Source: Sphingobium sp. B2D3C (GTDB taxonomy: Bacteria > Pseudomonadota > Alphaproteobacteria > Sphingomonadales > Sphingomonadaceae). From it: a DNA stretch of 64,000 nt. A program made the position numbers and the translations under genes. The stretch's first letter is position 1. Every line of letters begins with the position of its first letter. This document shows positions 1-8,679 of the stretch, piece after piece. The DNA lies in the NCBI RefSeq assembly GCF_025961835.1, contig NZ_JAOQOK010000001.1, forward strand, positions 1,116,001-1,180,000, in the 5' to 3' direction. Below the pieces are notes generated by a model. The model made no database searches. It saw only the letters and a list, made by a program, of their open reading frames with translations, and was not told where the DNA came from.

Positions 1-860
1 ATACGAAAGGCGAACTGACGCTCGAAATGCTTCCGCTCGCCGTGGCCCTTGGTGGAGCCGCCCTGCTACCCTTAAGCGAAATCGGGCAGGCGGCGCGATC
101 ATTGGGCCAGCTGCGTGGCGCGGCCAAGCGATTGATGACCATCTTTCGCCAGCCGGCCCGGATCCAGGACACCGGCACGCAGTTGCCGGACGGTGGCGAC
201 ATCGCCTTCGACCACGTCTCCTTCGCCTATTCACGCGAACGCGCTCCCGCTCTTCGTGGCACCACCTTCAGCATCTCGCAGGGCGAGACGGTAGCGCTGG
301 TTGGACGCTCGGGATCGGGAAAATCCACCTGCGCCAACCTGCTTCTCCGGCTCTGGGATGTGGACGAAGGTGCGATCCGCATCGGGAACGTCGACATTCG
401 GTCCATGAGCCTGGCATCGCTGCGCCAGCTCGTCTCCATCGTCGAACAGGATGTAGTCCTTTTCGAAGGGACGATCTCCGACAATATTGCGCTCGGCAAG
501 CCGGACGCGACACCGGGCGAAATCCGCATGGCTGCCAAGGCTGCGCAAGCCCATGCCTTCATCTCGGCCTTGCCCGATGGCTATGATACGCCGCTCGCCT
601 CGGGCGGGACAGGCCTGTCCGGCGGACAACGACAGCGCATCGCCATCGCGCGCGCGCTTGTACGCAATACTCCCGTCGTCATCCTCGACGAGGCGTCGTC
701 GAACCTCGACGCTGAAAGCGAGCATGCCTTCCAGCAGGCTCTGGGCGCCATTCGCGGAAGCCGAACCTTGGTCGTGATCGCGCATCGCCAAACCACCATC
801 GGCGCTGCTGACCGGGTGATCGAACTGAGCAACGGTGCCGTCGTGGGGAATGGGCTATGA
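1..860 (+). CDS. ABC exporter, permease-ATPase fusion (5' truncated by window)
   Basis: C-terminal part of a half-size ABC exporter whose reading frame is open from the left edge, so the gene begins outside the window. About 50 residues of the last transmembrane/linker part precede a complete nucleotide-binding domain. Walker A is GRSGSGKST, the Q-loop is near VEQDVVLFEG, the signature is LSGGQRQR, Walker B is VVILDEASSNLD and the switch His is in IAHRQ. It should couple ATP hydrolysis to export of a small molecule across the inner membrane. Its stop overlaps the start of the TonB receptor gene (ATGA), so the two are co-translated. In this setting export of a siderophore-like metallophore is a reasonable inference; the substrate cannot be read from the sequence. 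Confidence 0.85.
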   Translation, partial: TKGELTLEMLPLAVALGGAALLPLSEIGQAARSLGQLRGAAKRLMTIFRQPARIQDTGTQLPDGGDIAFDHVSFAYSRERAPALRGTTFSISQGETVALVGRSGSGKSTCANLLLRLWDVDEGAIRIGNVDIRSMSLASLRQLVSIVEQDVVLFEGTISDNIALGKPDATPGEIRMAAKAAQAHAFISALPDGYDTPLASGGTGLSGGQRQRIAIARALVRNTPVVILDEASSNLDAESEHAFQQALGAIRGSRTLVVIAHRQTTIGAADRVIELSNGAVVGNGL

Positions 861-2983
861 CGCCATTGCTAGCCTTGTCGCAATGTGCGGCTTGCCTCGC
901 CAGCGTGACGCCTTGCCCGGTCCACGAGGATAATTCCGGCGCGCATGGAGATATCGTGGTCACGGCGCGTCGCGTCGGCGAACGCTTACGCGACGTGCCG
1001 GTTTCGATCACGGCAATCGCGCCCGATGCGTCGCTGAACGGCACCCTGGATGCCGCCACGGAAATCAGCAGGCGCGCTCCCAATGTAAGCATCACCGATG
1101 CTGGCCAAGGCCGCCGGGTCGCGCTCGTGCGGGGCGTTGGCTTGCTTGGACTTCCGATCAGCCCGTTCGATACCACCATTGGCATCGCGCTCGATGGCAT
1201 GCCCCTCTCGTCCGACGTAGGGTTCAGCCAGACGCTCGACGTGACGCGCGTCGAGATGTTGCGTGGTCCACAAAATGTGCTTTTCGGGCGCAGCTCGCAA
1301 GCTGGCACGATCAATCTGGTCACTCGGCAAGCCGATGGCACCTCCGAACTGAATGCCAGCTTCGAAGTCGGCGACACAGGTCTCCGGACCGTTGAAGCGA
1401 CCGCGGGGGCAAGCCTGATCGACGGGATCCTCGCCGGAAGGGTCGCCGTGCGATCGGCGCGGACGCGTGGATCCTTGCGCAATTTAGGAACCGGATCCGC
1501 GCTGGGCGCCAACGAGGTGACGGCTGGCAGGGCCTCGCTCCGCCTCACGCCTGCATCTGGTTTACGCATGCGCCTGTCGCTCTACCGCGAGGAAACGACC
1601 GGCAATCCCTCCAGCTATGTCGTGAAGGAAACGAAGGACAAAGCCCTGAACTGGCTGGACGTCGACCCCTTCGAGTCGCGCAGGGTGACGACAGGCGCCC
1701 TGGAACTTGTCCAGGAGACGCCAGGGTTCGAGATCGCCGCGAGCGCAGGCCTGCAGGCAATCGACTTGCACGGCGATCTCGAGCTTACCGACGCCCTCCT
1801 TTATGCGCGCATTTTCGGTAGGCCGCCGCAAGAGTTCACTAATTCCGCGGCGACTGACTTCAGCGCCGTGCGGAGCCGTGAACGGGTGCAGTCCGCCGAG
1901 GTTCGTTTGTCTTCCAACCCCGGCGGACGCGTCCGGTGGATCGGTGGCCTGAGCGCCTACGCGTCAAGATATGCATATGGGAACCGGCAGACCAATTCGA
2001 TCTCGCCTGCTTCCAATGCGGATGTCACCGCGCGGATCGCAACGAGGTCGCTCTCTATTTTTGGCGAGGTCGGGATACCGCTGAGCAGAACTACAGCCTT
2101 GACGCTCGGCGCCCGAGCAGGCCGTGACCTCACGACGTTTCGCAGCCAATTCGACTCCCTCGGCACTCCGGGGGTCATCCCCGCTTTCAACGAAGCCGCC
2201 CGCGTCAAGGAGACCTGGGCAAGCGGTGGCGTCACATTTGAATGGCGACCCGGCGGTAATCGAATGGCCTGGATATCCTTCAAGACAGGACGCTCGCCGG
2301 CCGGCTTCGCCAGCTACAATCCGAACGCCGGAAAAGGAGTTAGCCAAGCGCCGTATCGCCGATCGATGTCCCTTGCCTACGAAATAGGTGGCCGCCACGC
2401 ACTCCTCGACGGCAAATTGGATGTCAGCGTGAGCGCCTTCTACAACGATGTGCGGTCGGGACACCTCCAGGCGCTGGACTTCGTCAATAGCCGCACGATC
2501 GTGGAAGCCCTGGACTACAGGACATATGGGATCGAGCTTGAAGGACGCCTCGACACCGGTGTCGGCTTCGACATCGTGGCCAATGGCGGGTTGACCAGCA
2601 CGTCGATCGGCGAGGTCCCCACGGGCAGCGTGACTGGGGCGCGAAGAGGGAACCGGGTCCCAGGCGTGGCTGGCGCGACCGGCTTCGTGGGCGTTGGCCG
2701 CAAGGTCGCGTTCGTCGATGGCATGCTGGACACCCAGGTCGACATTCAGTTCGTCAGCGCTCGCGCGGCAGACCTGTCGAACGCCTTCGACCTTGCCGGC
2801 CATGCGTCAATCAACGCCAGGGTAGCGTGGAAGAAAGGCCGCCTCAGCGCACACCTGTTCGCGCGCAACCTCCTCGATCGCAGGGCCGAGACGCTCGGTA
2901 CCCAGTTTCTCTCGGTCGCGGCGGTCTTCCTTGGACCTCGCCGCACGGTCGGAATTGGTCTTTCCTGGCAGCTTGGCACATGA
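857..2983 (+). CDS. TonB-dependent outer-membrane receptor
   Basis: A 708-residue TonB-dependent receptor. A short hydrophobic N-terminus is followed by a TonB-box/plug start (DIVVTARRVGERL, about residues 32-44), a plug domain to about residue 150 with the typical EMLRGPQNVLFGR segment, and a long beta-barrel rich in alternating aromatic residues. It would import a metal chelate or other bulky ligand using TonB energy. The start overlaps the exporter stop and the stop overlaps the MFS start (ATGA at 2980), giving an exporter-receptor-permease operon. The last residue is not aromatic, unlike most barrel proteins. Substrate unknown; a ferric or other metal-siderophore is inferred from the neighbours. 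Confidence 0.88.
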   Translation: MTPLLALSQCAACLASVTPCPVHEDNSGAHGDIVVTARRVGERLRDVPVSITAIAPDASLNGTLDAATEISRRAPNVSITDAGQGRRVALVRGVGLLGLPISPFDTTIGIALDGMPLSSDVGFSQTLDVTRVEMLRGPQNVLFGRSSQAGTINLVTRQADGTSELNASFEVGDTGLRTVEATAGASLIDGILAGRVAVRSARTRGSLRNLGTGSALGANEVTAGRASLRLTPASGLRMRLSLYREETTGNPSSYVVKETKDKALNWLDVDPFESRRVTTGALELVQETPGFEIAASAGLQAIDLHGDLELTDALLYARIFGRPPQEFTNSAATDFSAVRSRERVQSAEVRLSSNPGGRVRWIGGLSAYASRYAYGNRQTNSISPASNADVTARIATRSLSIFGEVGIPLSRTTALTLGARAGRDLTTFRSQFDSLGTPGVIPAFNEAARVKETWASGGVTFEWRPGGNRMAWISFKTGRSPAGFASYNPNAGKGVSQAPYRRSMSLAYEIGGRHALLDGKLDVSVSAFYNDVRSGHLQALDFVNSRTIVEALDYRTYGIELEGRLDTGVGFDIVANGGLTSTSIGEVPTGSVTGARRGNRVPGVAGATGFVGVGRKVAFVDGMLDTQVDIQFVSARAADLSNAFDLAGHASINARVAWKKGRLSAHLFARNLLDRRAETLGTQFLSVAAVFLGPRRTVGIGLSWQLGT

Positions 2984-4290
2984 GTTGCCACCATGCGCCG
3001 ACCACGGCGAGCGAACATCCCGGGTACCGCGAGACCTACCGGTCGACATACGTCCAACTCGCGATCCTTGGTTTGCTACAGAGCATCCCGATCTGGTTCT
3101 ACGGAATGTCATTGCCCGCAGTCCTTCGAGAACAAGGGATGTCGCTCCATCTCATCGGCCTGCTGGCAATGACATTCCTGCCCTATTCACTCAGTTTCAT
3201 CTGGGCGCCGATCTTCGACATGGTCAACCCGCTTGGCCTGGGACGGCGCCGAGGTTGGCTGGTGCTGATCCTCGCAGCAATGGCGCTGCTCAACCTGCTT
3301 TCGGCCGCGACACCGCCCGCTGACAATCTGGCCGGCCTGGTCGCGATTATCTTCCTCATTTCCTTTGCGTCCGCATCGCTGCGCGCCGCAACGTGGGGCT
3401 ATGCAGTCGCGGCGCTGCCACGCGACAGGCACTGCTGGGCCACCGTTGCGATTGGCACGGGCGCCGGGATGGGAGCGCTGGCGGGGGGAACGCTTCTCCT
3501 GGCTGTCTTCGCCGAGCTTGGATGGGCGAGCACCCAGCTGATCAGCGCCGCCTCCCTTGCGATCGGCGCGATGATCGTAGGTCGCGCTGCTGAACCAGGG
3601 TCGGGCGACGAGCAACCTTTACCGTCTCGGTTGCGACTCGCAGCACCGCTTCATTTGCTGCGCAGGGCTGGCGTCATTCCCTTGGCGCTGCTCTCAATCG
3701 CTGCCGGGCTCGGCATGGGCGCCACCTTCAAGATGATGCCGCCAAGGCTAGTCGACCTCGGCTTCTCCCTGGCGGAGATCGGGACGCTCAATGGCGTCGT
3801 GACTTGCGCCAGCTGGGTGATAGGTGGCGCTGCCGCAGCCTGGATCATCCGGAAGCTCGGTCTTCGATGGGGCCTCGCCGTCGATCTCGCCCTCCTCGCC
3901 GGAGCTTCTGGGCTCAGCGCTGCGAATGCGTCGATTGGCGCGAATTCCCCCATGCTGATCGCTGTCGAATTCGTCGGCTTCTATATTGCCATGAGCTTTG
4001 TCCTCGTCGGGACCAACAGCGCTTTCATGGCCACCGCCGGGCGCGAGTCAGGCAGCATGGACGTCACGGCGTTCAGCTGCCTCATGTCATTCGCGCAAAT
4101 GGGCGGTGCGGTGATTGCCGGCTTCCTTTCTGAGGAAGCCGGCTACGCCACCTCGTTCCTTGCAAGTGCGATCCTGGCTCTCGCCGGCATCTGCCTGGTG
4201 CCGTTGCTGCGGCTTCCAAGAAACGGACATGCCTCGCTTACCAACATCGACAAGAAAGGATTGGAATGTGACGCTGTGCCTGCGGCATGA
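2980..4290 (+). CDS. MFS permease, RhtX/FptX-like (PAT family)
   Basis: A 436-residue membrane protein with about 12 hydrophobic segments. The N-terminal region (QLAILGLLQSIPIWFYG, then MSLHLIGLLAMTFLPYS) resembles the RhtX/FptX and AmpG-like PAT family, several members of which carry siderophores across the inner membrane after TonB-dependent uptake. I start it at 2980, where ATG overlaps the receptor stop, rather than at the in-frame codon 51 residues upstream inside the receptor gene. Its stop lies 23 bases inside the next gene. With the upstream receptor it would form a complete two-membrane import route. The siderophore assignment is an inference; family membership is more secure. Confidence 0.75.
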   Translation: MSCHHAPTTASEHPGYRETYRSTYVQLAILGLLQSIPIWFYGMSLPAVLREQGMSLHLIGLLAMTFLPYSLSFIWAPIFDMVNPLGLGRRRGWLVLILAAMALLNLLSAATPPADNLAGLVAIIFLISFASASLRAATWGYAVAALPRDRHCWATVAIGTGAGMGALAGGTLLLAVFAELGWASTQLISAASLAIGAMIVGRAAEPGSGDEQPLPSRLRLAAPLHLLRRAGVIPLALLSIAAGLGMGATFKMMPPRLVDLGFSLAEIGTLNGVVTCASWVIGGAAAAWIIRKLGLRWGLAVDLALLAGASGLSAANASIGANSPMLIAVEFVGFYIAMSFVLVGTNSAFMATAGRESGSMDVTAFSCLMSFAQMGGAVIAGFLSEEAGYATSFLASAILALAGICLVPLLRLPRNGHASLTNIDKKGLECDAVPAA

Positions 4291-5251
4291 TCATTTGGAC
4301 CACAGCTTCGGCGAGCGCTCGGCCGCCCCGGAGCGCAGCATGGTCGTCGTCACCGCTATCTCGCTGGTCGTCATGGTCGTCGAGGTCGTGGCAGGGTGGA
4401 TGACCGGCTCGACGGCACTGCTGGCGGATGGCATCCACATGGGCACCCACGTCGCCGCTCTCGGGCTCGCGGCGGCAGCCTATTACCTCATGCGCAGACA
4501 TGCCGAGGACCGGCGGCTCAGCCTCGGCTCGGGAAAGATTGGTGAGCTTTCGGCCTTTGCCAGTGCCCTGCTTCTCGGCGCGTCGGGTGCCTGGATCATG
4601 GTCGAGGCGTGCGAGCGCCTGCTCGAACCACACGCCATTGCTTACAGCGATGCCCTTGTCGTCGCGACCCTTGGATTTATCGTCAACCTGGGATGCGCGC
4701 TGATCCTTGGCAGCGGGCATCATCATCACGGCCCTGGCGAAGATCATTCCCCGGACGACCATTGCACGAGCGGCACGCATGACCGCGATGGCCACGGCCA
4801 TGCCAAAGGGCACCACGGGCATCATCACGACTCAAATTTCAAGGCTGCCTTCATCCATGTGGTCGCGGACGCGTTGACGTCGCTCGCCGCGATCACCGCG
4901 ATCGCCGCGGCATGGGCTTTTGGCTGGAACTGGCTCGACCCGCTGGTCGCCCTCGCGGCCTCAGGGGTCATCGTGTCCTGGTCATGGAACTTGCTCAAGT
5001 CCAGCGGCTCGGTACTCCTTGACCTCGAGGCGGCCGGCGCCCTGCGAACGCACGCCCTTGAGGCGATTGGCGAAGGAGCAGGCTTGCACGTGACCGACCT
5101 CCATCTGTGGTCGGTTGGTTCCGGCTTGTTCACGATGACGGCCCAGGTCGTCGCCCACGAAGAGTTGGATCCGCAGGACTTGCGCGGCCGTCTGCGATCC
5201 CTGCCGATCGTGCATCCCGTCATAGAAGTGCGCCAATGTCGCTGCTCCTGA
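4268..5251 (+). CDS. dmeF: Cation diffusion facilitator, DmeF-type Co/Ni/Zn efflux
   Basis: A 327-residue CDF transporter. The DmeF hallmark HMGTH lies in TM2 (LLADGIHMGTHVAAL) and a second metal site HVVAD lies in TM5. Between them is a long His/Asp-rich cytosolic loop (several HHHH and DHS clusters around residues 150-195). DmeF proteins exchange protons for divalent Co, Ni or Zn, exporting them from the cytoplasm. I chose the GTG at 4268: it follows an AAAGGA ribosome site by seven bases and gives the usual DmeF N-terminus (RHDHLDHSFG). The gene overlaps the MFS stop by 23 bases. Its place in the operon suggests that the imported or exported chelate involves a metal beyond iron. Confidence 0.85.
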   Translation: MTLCLRHDHLDHSFGERSAAPERSMVVVTAISLVVMVVEVVAGWMTGSTALLADGIHMGTHVAALGLAAAAYYLMRRHAEDRRLSLGSGKIGELSAFASALLLGASGAWIMVEACERLLEPHAIAYSDALVVATLGFIVNLGCALILGSGHHHHGPGEDHSPDDHCTSGTHDRDGHGHAKGHHGHHHDSNFKAAFIHVVADALTSLAAITAIAAAWAFGWNWLDPLVALAASGVIVSWSWNLLKSSGSVLLDLEAAGALRTHALEAIGEGAGLHVTDLHLWSVGSGLFTMTAQVVAHEELDPQDLRGRLRSLPIVHPVIEVRQCRCS

Positions 5252-5358
5252 ATGGGCGCCAGCACTGAAGCCGGCCGCGACGACGGAAATTCGATGATCA
5301 GATTTTGCAAAAATGGGGGCTCGATGCCGGCTAGCTGACGGCGGGAGGATTACGGAGG

Positions 5359-6144
5359 ATGCCGGTGGACCGATGGCGGCCATGGCTGGCGACAGGCACG
5401 GCACTGGCCGACTGCTTCATTCGCGCCGTCCGCGCCGCCACCTCTTCACAGGAACTGGCCTCGCTCATGGAAGCGGTTACCGCGGACATGGGATTTCGCC
5501 ACTACGCGCTCATTCACCATGCCGACCTGCGCGGGGCTCCCCCGGGCCGGGTGAACATCAAGCACTATCCGGAGCTCATCACCGCGCGGCTCATCGACGG
5601 TGGCGCCTACCGACGCGATCCAGTGCTCCGCGCATGCGCGTTCGCCGACGCCGCCTTCCTCTGGTCCGAGATCGATCGGATCATCGCCCTGGATCGCCGC
5701 GACCGCCTCGCTCTGGAAGCAGGGCTGGCCCTGGGACTGAACGAAGGCATCACCGTGCCATGTAGCCTGCTCGGCGACACTTTGGGATCCTGCACTTTTG
5801 CAGGAACGAGGCGGCCCGGCAGCGTCGCTCGTCTCCTGGGCCCGGCGCAGATGATCGGGGTCTTCGCATTCCAGGCGGCCCGCCGACTGATTCTCGGGCC
5901 ACGGCCCCTGGTCGCCCTGCCAAGGCTCCAGCCCCGGCAGCGGGACTGCGTCGTCCTTGTCGGTCGCGGCTTGTCGAACAAGCAGATCGCACGCGCACTC
6001 GGGCTGACACCCCGCACCATCGACGGCTACATGACCGAGGCTCGGGAACTGTTCGATGCGCATGGTCGAACGGAACTGGTGGTGAGTGCCTTGTTCGCCG
6101 GCGAAGTCGGCCTCGATGAGCTGAGGCAGGGCGAGTCCGGATAG
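5359..6144 (+). CDS. LuxR-family quorum-sensing regulator (NovR/TraR type)
   Basis: A 261-residue LuxR-type regulator. Residues about 15-165 form the acyl-homoserine-lactone binding domain, with conserved positions visible in KHYPELITARLIDGG, RRDPV and FLWSEI. Residues about 190-250 form the GerE helix-turn-helix (LQPRQRDCVVLVGRGLSNKQIARALGLTPRTI, given here only in part). It should bind the signal made by the downstream synthase and activate transcription. A GGGAGG ribosome site at 5343-5348 serves the ATG at 5359. The order luxR-luxI-phyH is the arrangement described in Novosphingobium (novR-novI-novH). Since an FseA-like gene follows in the same unit, a TraR-like role in controlling ICE transfer is the main inference. 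Confidence 0.88.
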   Translation: MPVDRWRPWLATGTALADCFIRAVRAATSSQELASLMEAVTADMGFRHYALIHHADLRGAPPGRVNIKHYPELITARLIDGGAYRRDPVLRACAFADAAFLWSEIDRIIALDRRDRLALEAGLALGLNEGITVPCSLLGDTLGSCTFAGTRRPGSVARLLGPAQMIGVFAFQAARRLILGPRPLVALPRLQPRQRDCVVLVGRGLSNKQIARALGLTPRTIDGYMTEARELFDAHGRTELVVSALFAGEVGLDELRQGESG

Positions 6145-6261
6145 CCGCTCGCATTATTTACGACGCGCCGGTCGCGGCATCGCGTGCAAAGCCCGCAGCA
6201 GTTCCTCACGGTTTCAAGTCTCCGCCCATCCAACGGGAGGACGGTCGGCGGCGCCGAATTC

Positions 6262-6299
6262 GCTCGGGTCAACCCCGAGCAACTGCTCGGCCTGCCGAG
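6262..6299. promoter_or_regulatory. Two adjacent inverted repeats upstream of the AHL synthase gene
   Basis: In the 204-base gap before the synthase gene, GCTCGGG and CCCGAGC (6262-6268, 6274-6280) form a 19-bp inverted repeat. It is followed by CTCGGC and GCCGAG (6286-6291, 6294-6299). The first has roughly the size of a lux box, but the repeats could equally fold as two RNA hairpins in a leader. Position suggests control of the synthase operon; the function is inferred. Confidence 0.4.
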
Positions 6300-6348
6300 G
6301 CACCCGATTGGTGCTTCCTTGTCGCGGTTCGCAATCAGGGAGCAAGCC

Positions 6349-6954
6349 ATGATCCATCTCATCGAAAACCATCTCGAGCCTGGCAACCGCCCGCTTCTCG
6401 AATCCATGTTCGCCGACCGGAAACTCCAGTTCGTCGACTTCTTTGGCTGGGACGTGCCGGTCGTGGATGGGCGGTTCGAGATCGACCAGTTCGATGGCCC
6501 GCGCGCCGTCTACATCATCGCGGCCGACGACGAAGGCAGGCACGAGGCATCCATGCGGATGTTGCCTACCGTCCTGCCACATTTGCTCGACACGCTATTC
6601 CCCCATCTTTGCTTCCGCGGCGTGCCGACCGGTCCGACGACCTGGGAGAGCACGCGGCTCTGTCTACCACAACGGCATGGGGCAACCCGGCGCCTCGTCC
6701 TGCGCGATCGCCTCATCTCCGCCATGGTCGATTTCGCGCTCGCCCGCGGCATCGACCGCATCACTGGGGTGATACCCGATGGCTTTCGCAAGCTCGTGCT
6801 CGCCATGGGCTGGAAAGCCCAACCGCTTGGGCCCGCCGTTCGTATCCGCGGCGGCATGATCGGGGCCTTCGCGATCGACATCGACCGCGATACGCCCGAC
6901 CGCCTGGGATGGACCGGCGTGTATCGCCCTGCTGAAGAACGGATCGCGGCATGA
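6349..6954 (+). CDS. Acyl-homoserine-lactone synthase (LuxI/NovI type)
   Basis: A 201-residue LuxI-family enzyme that makes an acyl-homoserine lactone from S-adenosylmethionine and an acyl carrier. Conserved features are the N-terminal Arg/Phe/Trp set (RKLQFVDFFGWDVP), the acidic pair in FEIDQFD, and the ExxR motif in WESTRLCL. Length is typical for the family. The ATG at 6349 is preceded by AGGGAG at good spacing; the longer upstream in-frame extension has no such site. The stop overlaps the start of the PhyH gene (ATGA). The regulator lies just upstream on the same strand. The acyl chain cannot be predicted from sequence. Confidence 0.9.
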   Translation: MIHLIENHLEPGNRPLLESMFADRKLQFVDFFGWDVPVVDGRFEIDQFDGPRAVYIIAADDEGRHEASMRMLPTVLPHLLDTLFPHLCFRGVPTGPTTWESTRLCLPQRHGATRRLVLRDRLISAMVDFALARGIDRITGVIPDGFRKLVLAMGWKAQPLGPAVRIRGGMIGAFAIDIDRDTPDRLGWTGVYRPAEERIAA

Positions 6955-7823
6955 GGCCCCGGCTCGAGGCGGAACGCCTGAGCGGCGACCTCGCACGCGA
7001 GGGCTGGTGCGTGGCGGAGGGCCTCGTCGCACCCGCCACGATCGCCAGTCTAGAGCACGATCTCGATCCGCGTTTCGCGGCGACGCCCCTGTGCCAAGGC
7101 ACCTTCTATGGCGCGCGCACCAAGCGGTTCGGAGGCTTGCTAAAACGCTCGCCTCGCGCCGCCGAACTTGTCATGCACCCAATGGTCCTGGAGGTCGTCG
7201 AGCGGCTCCTGTCCCCATGGTGCGAGCGGATCGCGCTCAACCTTACGCAGGCCATCGAGATCCATCCGGGTGCGCTCCCGCAGCTACCGCATCGCGATCA
7301 GGACATGTGGGCCGGTCCCAAGGGGAGCATCGAATATCTCGTCAACGTGATGTGGCCGCTCACGCCGTTCACCCGTCAGAATGGCGGTACAAGGCTTTGG
7401 CCGCATAGCCATGAGGATCAGGACGAGCCCGTCCTGCCGGAGGCTGAGGCCCTGGTGCCCGCCGTCGCTCCGGGCGATGCATTGTTCTTCCTTGGATCGA
7501 CACTGCATGGTGGCGGCGCAAACCGAGCGACGACGGTTCGGCGCGGCATAATCATAAGCTACTGCCTGGGCTGGCTGAAGCCGTTCGAGCTTCAGTGGCT
7601 GGTCTACCCGCCGGCAATTGCGCGTACATTCGCACCCGACTTGGCCGCGCTTGTCGGATACGCGCAGCATCGGCCCAATCTCGGCAACGTCGAAGGACAA
7701 TGCCCATCGATCCTGCTCCGCGGTGCCTTGCCCGAACATCTGCCGGCGATCGACGCGCTAAGGCCCGACCAGGTCGAGGCGGCTGCCGCCTTCCTCGCCA
7801 GCCAACGCACTGGCGACAAATGA
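6951..7823 (+). CDS. Phytanoyl-CoA dioxygenase-family protein (NovH type)
   Basis: A 290-residue Fe(II)/2-oxoglutarate oxygenase of the PhyH family. The iron-binding His and Asp are in LPHRDQDM (about residues 109-116), the distal His is in GSTLHGGGANR, and the 2-oxoglutarate Arg is just after it in TTVRRGI. Genes of this family follow luxI in several sphingomonads (novH), where modification of the signal or of a co-regulated metabolite has been proposed but not settled. It is translationally coupled at both ends: ATGA with the synthase and ATGA with the following regulator gene. That places a metabolic enzyme inside the putative transfer-control operon. Confidence 0.85.
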   Translation: MRPRLEAERLSGDLAREGWCVAEGLVAPATIASLEHDLDPRFAATPLCQGTFYGARTKRFGGLLKRSPRAAELVMHPMVLEVVERLLSPWCERIALNLTQAIEIHPGALPQLPHRDQDMWAGPKGSIEYLVNVMWPLTPFTRQNGGTRLWPHSHEDQDEPVLPEAEALVPAVAPGDALFFLGSTLHGGGANRATTVRRGIIISYCLGWLKPFELQWLVYPPAIARTFAPDLAALVGYAQHRPNLGNVEGQCPSILLRGALPEHLPAIDALRPDQVEAAAAFLASQRTGDK

Positions 7824-8573
7824 CGAGCGTCGTGCCTCCCGGTCAATGGCGCGACGAGGTCGCCTATCGGGCAATCGTCGCCGGGGGGCGCAGCGCGCTG
7901 GCCTGGGAATTGCTGCGGCGCGACCCGGTTTACGCTGCAGCTCTCCGCGGTCCAGCGAGCGCTCCGTCCCGCGTGGTCACGGCAAATCCCGCATCTTCGA
8001 GCCGCTGGGGGTTGCACTTTCCCGATTGATCCAGCGCAGGATTGTACCCAGGCCACTCCGATCTGGTCGGCGGGGACGGACCCGGCTGTGCTCGCGGTGC
8101 ATTGCCGGCCGGCCTCGGCGGCAGGGCCAGGCGCCCTCGACCTTGTCGAACAAGATGCATGCGTCGCAGTTTCGATGGCCGGCGAGCATGTTCGAATCCG
8201 TCTGGGAGCGACATCGCTGCGGCTTGACGTGGTCTCGGGCACGATGTTGTCGGGGGCCGTGACGATTGATCCCCTGGTTCAACTCGGGAGCGCGCTGGGC
8301 GAACAGATTAAGGCCGTGCGGCGCCTGGATGCACTGCTTCATGATGCTGTCGTGCCAGAAGTGAATGAAGTGCACATCGAGCGCTTGGTGCTGGCGCTCC
8401 GCGTGGCCGATGCCCGCCGCGAAGGAGCGAGTTTGCGGGAAATCGCAAGGGGGCTGTTTGGCGACTGCGACTGGCCGGGAGAAGGGGAGTGGGTGAAATC
8501 GCGGGTGCGGCGCCTAGTGGCCCGTGCGGGACTTTTGAAACAGACCGGGCCGATGGGAGTCTTCCGATATTAG
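7820..8573 (+). CDS. fseA: FseA-like excision activator (DUF6499-DUF2285) in two frames, putative +1 programmed frameshift
   Basis: Two overlapping frames encode one protein. Frame A (7820-8029, 69 residues) starts by ATGA overlap with the PhyH gene and has the DUF6499 pattern (QWRDEVAYRAI, LAWELLRRDP, SRWGLHFP), ending at TGA 8027-8029. The +1 frame carries on with no good start of its own and ends at 8573 in a DUF2285 winged-helix region (REIARGLFGDCDWPGEGEWV, KSRVRRLVARAGLL). Slipping at TTT or CCC (8018-8023) gives a 250-residue fusion reading GLHFPIDPA across the junction, as expected for intact family members. In Mesorhizobium ICEMlSymR7A the homologous pair msi172-msi171 is fused by programmed +1 frameshifting to give FseA, the activator of rdfS. 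Mutation or sequencing error is the alternative. Confidence 0.75.
8018..8029 (+). other. Candidate +1 ribosomal slip site before in-frame stop
   Basis: The zero frame reads TTT CCC GAT TGA. A tRNA-Phe on TTT can re-pair with TTC one base on, or tRNA-Pro can move from CCC to CCG; both give Phe-Pro-Ile-Asp-Pro in the new frame. The stop codon lies only two codons later. The exact slip codon cannot be decided from sequence. Confidence 0.5.
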
Positions 8574-8679
8574 TAGCCATCGATTGAATTTCATAGCGAG
8601 AGCCTCTTTCGCCAAGTCATTCTCCATCTGGATCGAGAGTTATCACGAGACTTAGAATGATAGCGTAACTCTACTGCTT

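Noticed and set aside
4730..4840. His-rich CAT repeats that could be mistaken for a simple-sequence repeat
   Set aside because: They encode the metal-binding loop of the DmeF transporter and are in frame with it.
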